Notes under the pieces: generated by a model
Databases searched by the model: none
Told to the model about the DNA's origin: nothing
The model's input: the letters and a program-made list of their open reading frames with translations, nothing else
Part shown: positions 4,720 through 7,395 of the stretch, piece after piece
Numbering within the stretch: the first letter of the stretch is position 1
Layout of the letters: each line of letters starts with the position of its first letter
NCBI GenBank assembly: GCA_002841035.1
Contig: PHDR01000140.1
Span: forward strand, 1 to 7,395
Reading direction: 5' to 3'
DNA length: 7,395 nt
Source: Bacteroidetes bacterium HGW-Bacteroidetes-12
Lineage (GTDB): Bacteria; Bacteroidota; Bacteroidia; Flavobacteriales_E; Vicingaceae
Made by a program: the position numbers and the translations under genes

Positions 4720-5817
4720 ATGAATTCCGACATTAAATATATGTTTCGATGCCTCGAATTGGCAAAAAATGGTTTAGGTGTTGTTGCTCCAAATCCAATG
4801 GTTGGAAGTGTTGTTGTTTATAGGAATAAGATAATTGGAGAGGGGTTTCATCAACAATACGGAAAAGCTCATGCGGAGGTAAATGCAATAAACTCCGTAA
4901 AAAATAAAACACTTTTGCCCAAAAGTACCTTGTATGTTAATTTAGAGCCTTGTGCTCATTTCGGAAAAACACCTCCTTGTGCCGATTTAATTATTGAACA
5001 TCACATAAAAAAAGTGGTTATAGGTTGTGTGGATAGTTTTTCTGAGGTGAGTGGAAAAGGAATTGAACGGCTAAAAAATGCAGGAATTGAAGTTGTTGTT
5101 GGTGTGTTGGAAAAAGAAAGTTTGGAACTAAACAAGCGGTTTTTTACGTTTCACAACAAAAAGAGACCTTATATTATTTTAAAATGGGCGGAAACTAAAG
5201 ATGGTTTTATTGATGTTGACCGTGAATGCGAGGAGCATAGTAATCAGTTCAAAAAACAAACAGATTGCTTCGTTCCGTTGCGCTCCACTCGCAATGACGT
5301 TAATAATTGGATTACTTCTCCTCTTTCTAAAAAATTAGTGCATAAATGGCGAAGTGAAGAAGCGGCTATTATGGTTGGAACAAACACTGCATTAAATGAT
5401 AATCCTCTATTAAATGTGCGGGAATGGACAGGGAAAAATCCTGTTAGAATTGTGTTGGATTTGAAGTTGCGTTTGCCAAAAGAAATTTATTTGTTTGATA
5501 AAACCATTTCTACCTTAGTTTTTACCTATCAAAAAAAAGAGGCGGAAGAAAATTTGGAATACATTCAATTAGATGCTTCTAAAAATTTAGAAAATCAAAT
5601 ACTAGAAGCACTTTATAAAAGAAATATCCAATCGGTTATTATTGAAGGAGGAGCAACATTGCTACAAAGTTTTATTGATGCAAATTTATGGGACGAAGCA
5701 CGTGTTTTTATTGGAAATAAAACATTTGAAAAAGGCTTGAAAGCACCTAATACCAATCTACTTCCTTCTTCCACAGAAAAAATAAGTGATGATGTTTTAT
5801 TGATTTACAAAAAGTAG
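4720..5817 (+). CDS. ribD: Bifunctional riboflavin biosynthesis deaminase/reductase RibD, with an in-frame repeat-derived insertion
   Basis: A 365-residue enzyme carrying out steps two and three of riboflavin synthesis: deamination of the diaminopyrimidine ribosyl-phosphate, then NADPH-dependent reduction of the ribose. The N-terminal deaminase domain (1-145) has NPMVGSVVV (25-33), HAEVNAI (H51 zinc, E53 catalytic) and PCAHFGKTPPCADL (C78 and C87 zinc). The reductase domain (150-365) shows RPYIILKWAETKDGFID, WITSPLSKKLVHKWRSEE (197-214), MVGTNTALNDNPLLNVR (218-234) and IIEGGATLLQSFID (307-320). The ATG at 4720 is preferred over an upstream in-frame TTG at 4711, which lies within a -7 box. Residues 168-194 are encoded by a palindromic repeat and make the DGFI-to-WIT segment about 20 residues longer than usual. 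It probably still folds, as this is a loop position by inference. No FMN riboswitch fits in the 82-bp upstream gap. Confidence 0.95.
   Translation: MNSDIKYMFRCLELAKNGLGVVAPNPMVGSVVVYRNKIIGEGFHQQYGKAHAEVNAINSVKNKTLLPKSTLYVNLEPCAHFGKTPPCADLIIEHHIKKVVIGCVDSFSEVSGKGIERLKNAGIEVVVGVLEKESLELNKRFFTFHNKKRPYIILKWAETKDGFIDVDRECEEHSNQFKKQTDCFVPLRSTRNDVNNWITSPLSKKLVHKWRSEEAAIMVGTNTALNDNPLLNVREWTGKNPVRIVLDLKLRLPKEIYLFDKTISTLVFTYQKKEAEENLEYIQLDASKNLENQILEALYKRNIQSVIIEGGATLLQSFIDANLWDEARVFIGNKTFEKGLKAPNTNLLPSSTEKISDDVLLIYKK
5221..5299. repeat. Palindromic repeat element inside ribD, translated in frame
   Basis: The ends CGTGAATGCGAG (5221-5232) and CTCGCAATGACG (5288-5299) are inverted, matching at 10 of 12 positions. 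GAGC follows on the left and GCTC precedes on the right. An inner pair, AATCAG (5242-5247) and CAGATT (5261-5266), closes the structure. The right half, GATTGCTTCGTTC...CTCGCAATGACG, is the form of a dispersed non-coding repeat common in Bacteroidetes and other genomes. It is read as ribD residues 168 to about 194, including CFVPLRSTRNDV, and keeps the frame. Confidence 0.75.
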
Positions 5818-7395
5818 TTAGTTTTTCTTATTACACACCTCAAAATACTGTTGGGCTCTTTCAAAATTCCCAGATTCAATTAATAAAGAATGAATGTGGG
5901 CACAAAGTTGTTTGTCTGTATTATCAACTTCAAATGCCTTTTCAAAATAATAAATTGTGCTAGGCATTCCTTCTGGTTTAAGCGAATAGAGATTGGCAAG
6001 GCTAACAAAAAGTGCTTTGGAGTTATCTATTTTATCTTCTAAGTTTTTAAGTAACGTAATACTTTCTTCAACTTTATTAGATTGTTGGGCCAATTGAGTA
6101 AAAGTTTCAAAAACACTAAAATTACTTGGATTAAGAGCTATTACTTTCGAATAATGATACAACGATTTTTCGGGTTGCTGCAATTTATTGTAAGCAAAAG
6201 CCAAATTTGTGTGTGCTTCTAAATAATTAGAATCCATAGCAACAGCTTTTTCACAATATGCAATAGCGTTTGGATAATCTTGTAGAAAATTAACATACAC
6301 AGAACCTAAATTATTGATAGATGTTAAATACGTTGAGTCTATTCGTATCGCTTCTTTGTAATGATGTATGAGCTTTTGAATATCATTTTTAATTCCTGAA
6401 TTGTAAGGATTTGACCTAAGTTCTTGAGCAACCAACGGATACAACGTATTTGAAATTAAAGCATGAGCTTTTGCCGATTCTGTTAAATGCTCAATATCAT
6501 TTTCATAGAGCGTTAGTTTATCATGCCAATCAGGGTTTCGGGCAATGGTTCGAGCAGAATAAGCGATAAAAACCACAGAAAATACAAGCATGAATGCGGG
6601 CGTTAGTTTTGTTCCCACAGTTTCTTTTGCAATATCAATTTTAAATAGTTTTAGCAGTAAATAACCAACAACAATGCAAAATCCTAAGGAAAATGTGTAA
6701 GTAAATCTGTCTGCCACTATTCCAACAATTGGAAAAACAACATTATTCACACCAAGCATTACTCCAAACCAAAGTACTATTCCTAATCCGATAACTTCTC
6801 TTTTTAAAAACTGAATAAACCCATAAATACCAAGGGGAATAAAAAAGATTATGGCTGCCCAAACTTGCCAATTGGAAAAATTTGCCATTGGTATTTGGTT
6901 GTAACCATAATAAAAAGATAACTTCACTGGAAAAATCAACATTTCTAAATAGAACCAAGAACAATATAACCCTAGCATAATTCTATCGAATAGATTCCCT
7001 TGATAAACCAATGGATTTTCAAAAAACAAAATCTTACGATTGGCTTCGCCAGTAAGCAGTCCCTTTTTCAGTAGAACAAAAATTATAAAAACGCCAAGTA
7101 TAGAAAAAAAAACAATTCCTATTTTTTTATAGTTGGTTGATATAAAATATAAAACTACAGGTGCTATTCCTATAATAGCTATTGCGTTTCTTTTTGATAA
7201 AAAAGCAAATAAAATAGCGACTGTTGCAAATAAAATATATTTCAGCTTTGCTGTTTCTAAATAATTAACAAAATAGTTTAATGCTAAAATAATTCCCAAT
7301 TGCATAAATAATTCATCTCTACTTTTAATATTTACAACAGGTTCTGTATGGAGCGGATGCACAATGAAGAGCAAGGTAATTATCAATGGTAAGAG
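5818..7395 (-). CDS. TMTC-like GT-C membrane protein with C-terminal TPR repeats (5' partial)
   Basis: The frame is open through the right edge (LLP precedes the TTG at 7386), so the true N-terminus is missing, perhaps 80-150 residues, including the luminal/periplasmic acidic motif of GT-C enzymes. Numbering from that TTG: HPLHTEPVVNIKSRDEL (10-26) is a hallmark of TMTC/GT-C proteins. About eight to nine hydrophobic segments follow to residue 280. The section NPLVYQGNLFDRIMLGLY...PVKLSFYYGYNQIP (124-166) resembles DUF1736 of TMTC O-mannosyltransferases, and ADRFTYTFSLGF (225-236) matches their AERY-type motif. Residues about 300-520 are TPR repeats, clearest at 349-383 and 387-420 (EAHTNLAFAYNKLQQPEKSLYHYSKVIALNP). 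It probably transfers a sugar from a lipid carrier to an exported protein or glycan, but the substrate is unknown and the activity unproven. Its stop directly abuts the ribD stop. Confidence 0.75.
   Translation of the reverse strand, partial: LLPLIITLLFIVHPLHTEPVVNIKSRDELFMQLGIILALNYFVNYLETAKLKYILFATVAILFAFLSKRNAIAIIGIAPVVLYFISTNYKKIGIVFFSILGVFIIFVLLKKGLLTGEANRKILFFENPLVYQGNLFDRIMLGLYCSWFYLEMLIFPVKLSFYYGYNQIPMANFSNWQVWAAIIFFIPLGIYGFIQFLKREVIGLGIVLWFGVMLGVNNVVFPIVGIVADRFTYTFSLGFCIVVGYLLLKLFKIDIAKETVGTKLTPAFMLVFSVVFIAYSARTIARNPDWHDKLTLYENDIEHLTESAKAHALISNTLYPLVAQELRSNPYNSGIKNDIQKLIHHYKEAIRIDSTYLTSINNLGSVYVNFLQDYPNAIAYCEKAVAMDSNYLEAHTNLAFAYNKLQQPEKSLYHYSKVIALNPSNFSVFETFTQLAQQSNKVEESITLLKNLEDKIDNSKALFVSLANLYSLKPEGMPSTIYYFEKAFEVDNTDKQLCAHIHSLLIESGNFERAQQYFEVCNKKN

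Noticed and set aside
6743..6964. A 73-codon open frame on the minus strand
   Set aside because: It is an alternative frame inside the TMTC-like gene, whose own frame shows clear family motifs through this stretch.
7384..7386. TTG at 7386 as the start of the TMTC-like gene
   Set aside because: The frame stays open to the right edge and the protein begins in the middle of a membrane segment, so it is a truncated gene rather than a true start.

Overview
The window looks like chromosome of an AT-rich Bacteroidota (Bacteroidetes), probably a Flavobacteriia- or Sphingobacteriia-like lineage. The signs are a secreted kelch protein with a C-terminal type IX secretion (T9SS) sorting domain, Bacteroidetes-type -7 boxes (TAnnTTTG), starts without a clear Shine-Dalgarno sequence, and a Bacteroidetes-style toxin-antitoxin pair. 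Species cannot be named from the sequence alone.

Layout, left to right. (1) Positions 3-689 (+) are the 3' part of a gene that enters from the left edge. Its N-terminal two thirds is an AAA-type ATPase (Walker A and B visible) and its C-terminal third looks like the end of a DUF2797 protein, so it appears chimeric. (2) Positions 700-2046 (+) encode a secreted kelch-repeat protein with a T9SS tail. (3) Positions 2047-3548 are a repeat-rich accessory island. A RelE/ParE-type toxin-antitoxin operon (2569-3071) lies between two copies, about 97% identical by eye, of a roughly 160-bp nested palindromic element (2247-2406 and 3200-3360). Each copy is preceded by a short degenerate tract built on GTTTATGAGGTTA. 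(4) Positions 3549-4637 (-) encode an M42-family metallo-aminopeptidase, divergent from (5) ribD (4720-5817, +), the bifunctional riboflavin-synthesis deaminase/reductase. The 82-bp gap between them carries two outward-facing -7 boxes. (6) Positions 5818-7395 (-) are the C-terminal part of a multi-pass membrane protein with TPR repeats, related to TMTC/GT-C glycosyltransferases. It runs off the right edge and abuts ribD stop to stop.

The most unusual feature is inside ribD. Positions 5221-5299 are an imperfect palindrome of the dispersed CGTCATTGCGAG...CTCGCAATGACG type, read through in frame. It adds about 20-26 residues to the start of the reductase domain while all catalytic and zinc motifs stay intact. 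This parallels the Rickettsia palindromic elements that insert in frame in genes. Together with the duplicated palindromes around the toxin-antitoxin operon, it suggests a genome shaped by small, probably non-autonomous, palindromic repeats. No transposase, integrase, CRISPR array, rRNA or tRNA was recognised. The genes do not form one pathway: ribD and the peptidase are housekeeping, the kelch protein is exported, and the toxin-antitoxin pair is accessory.
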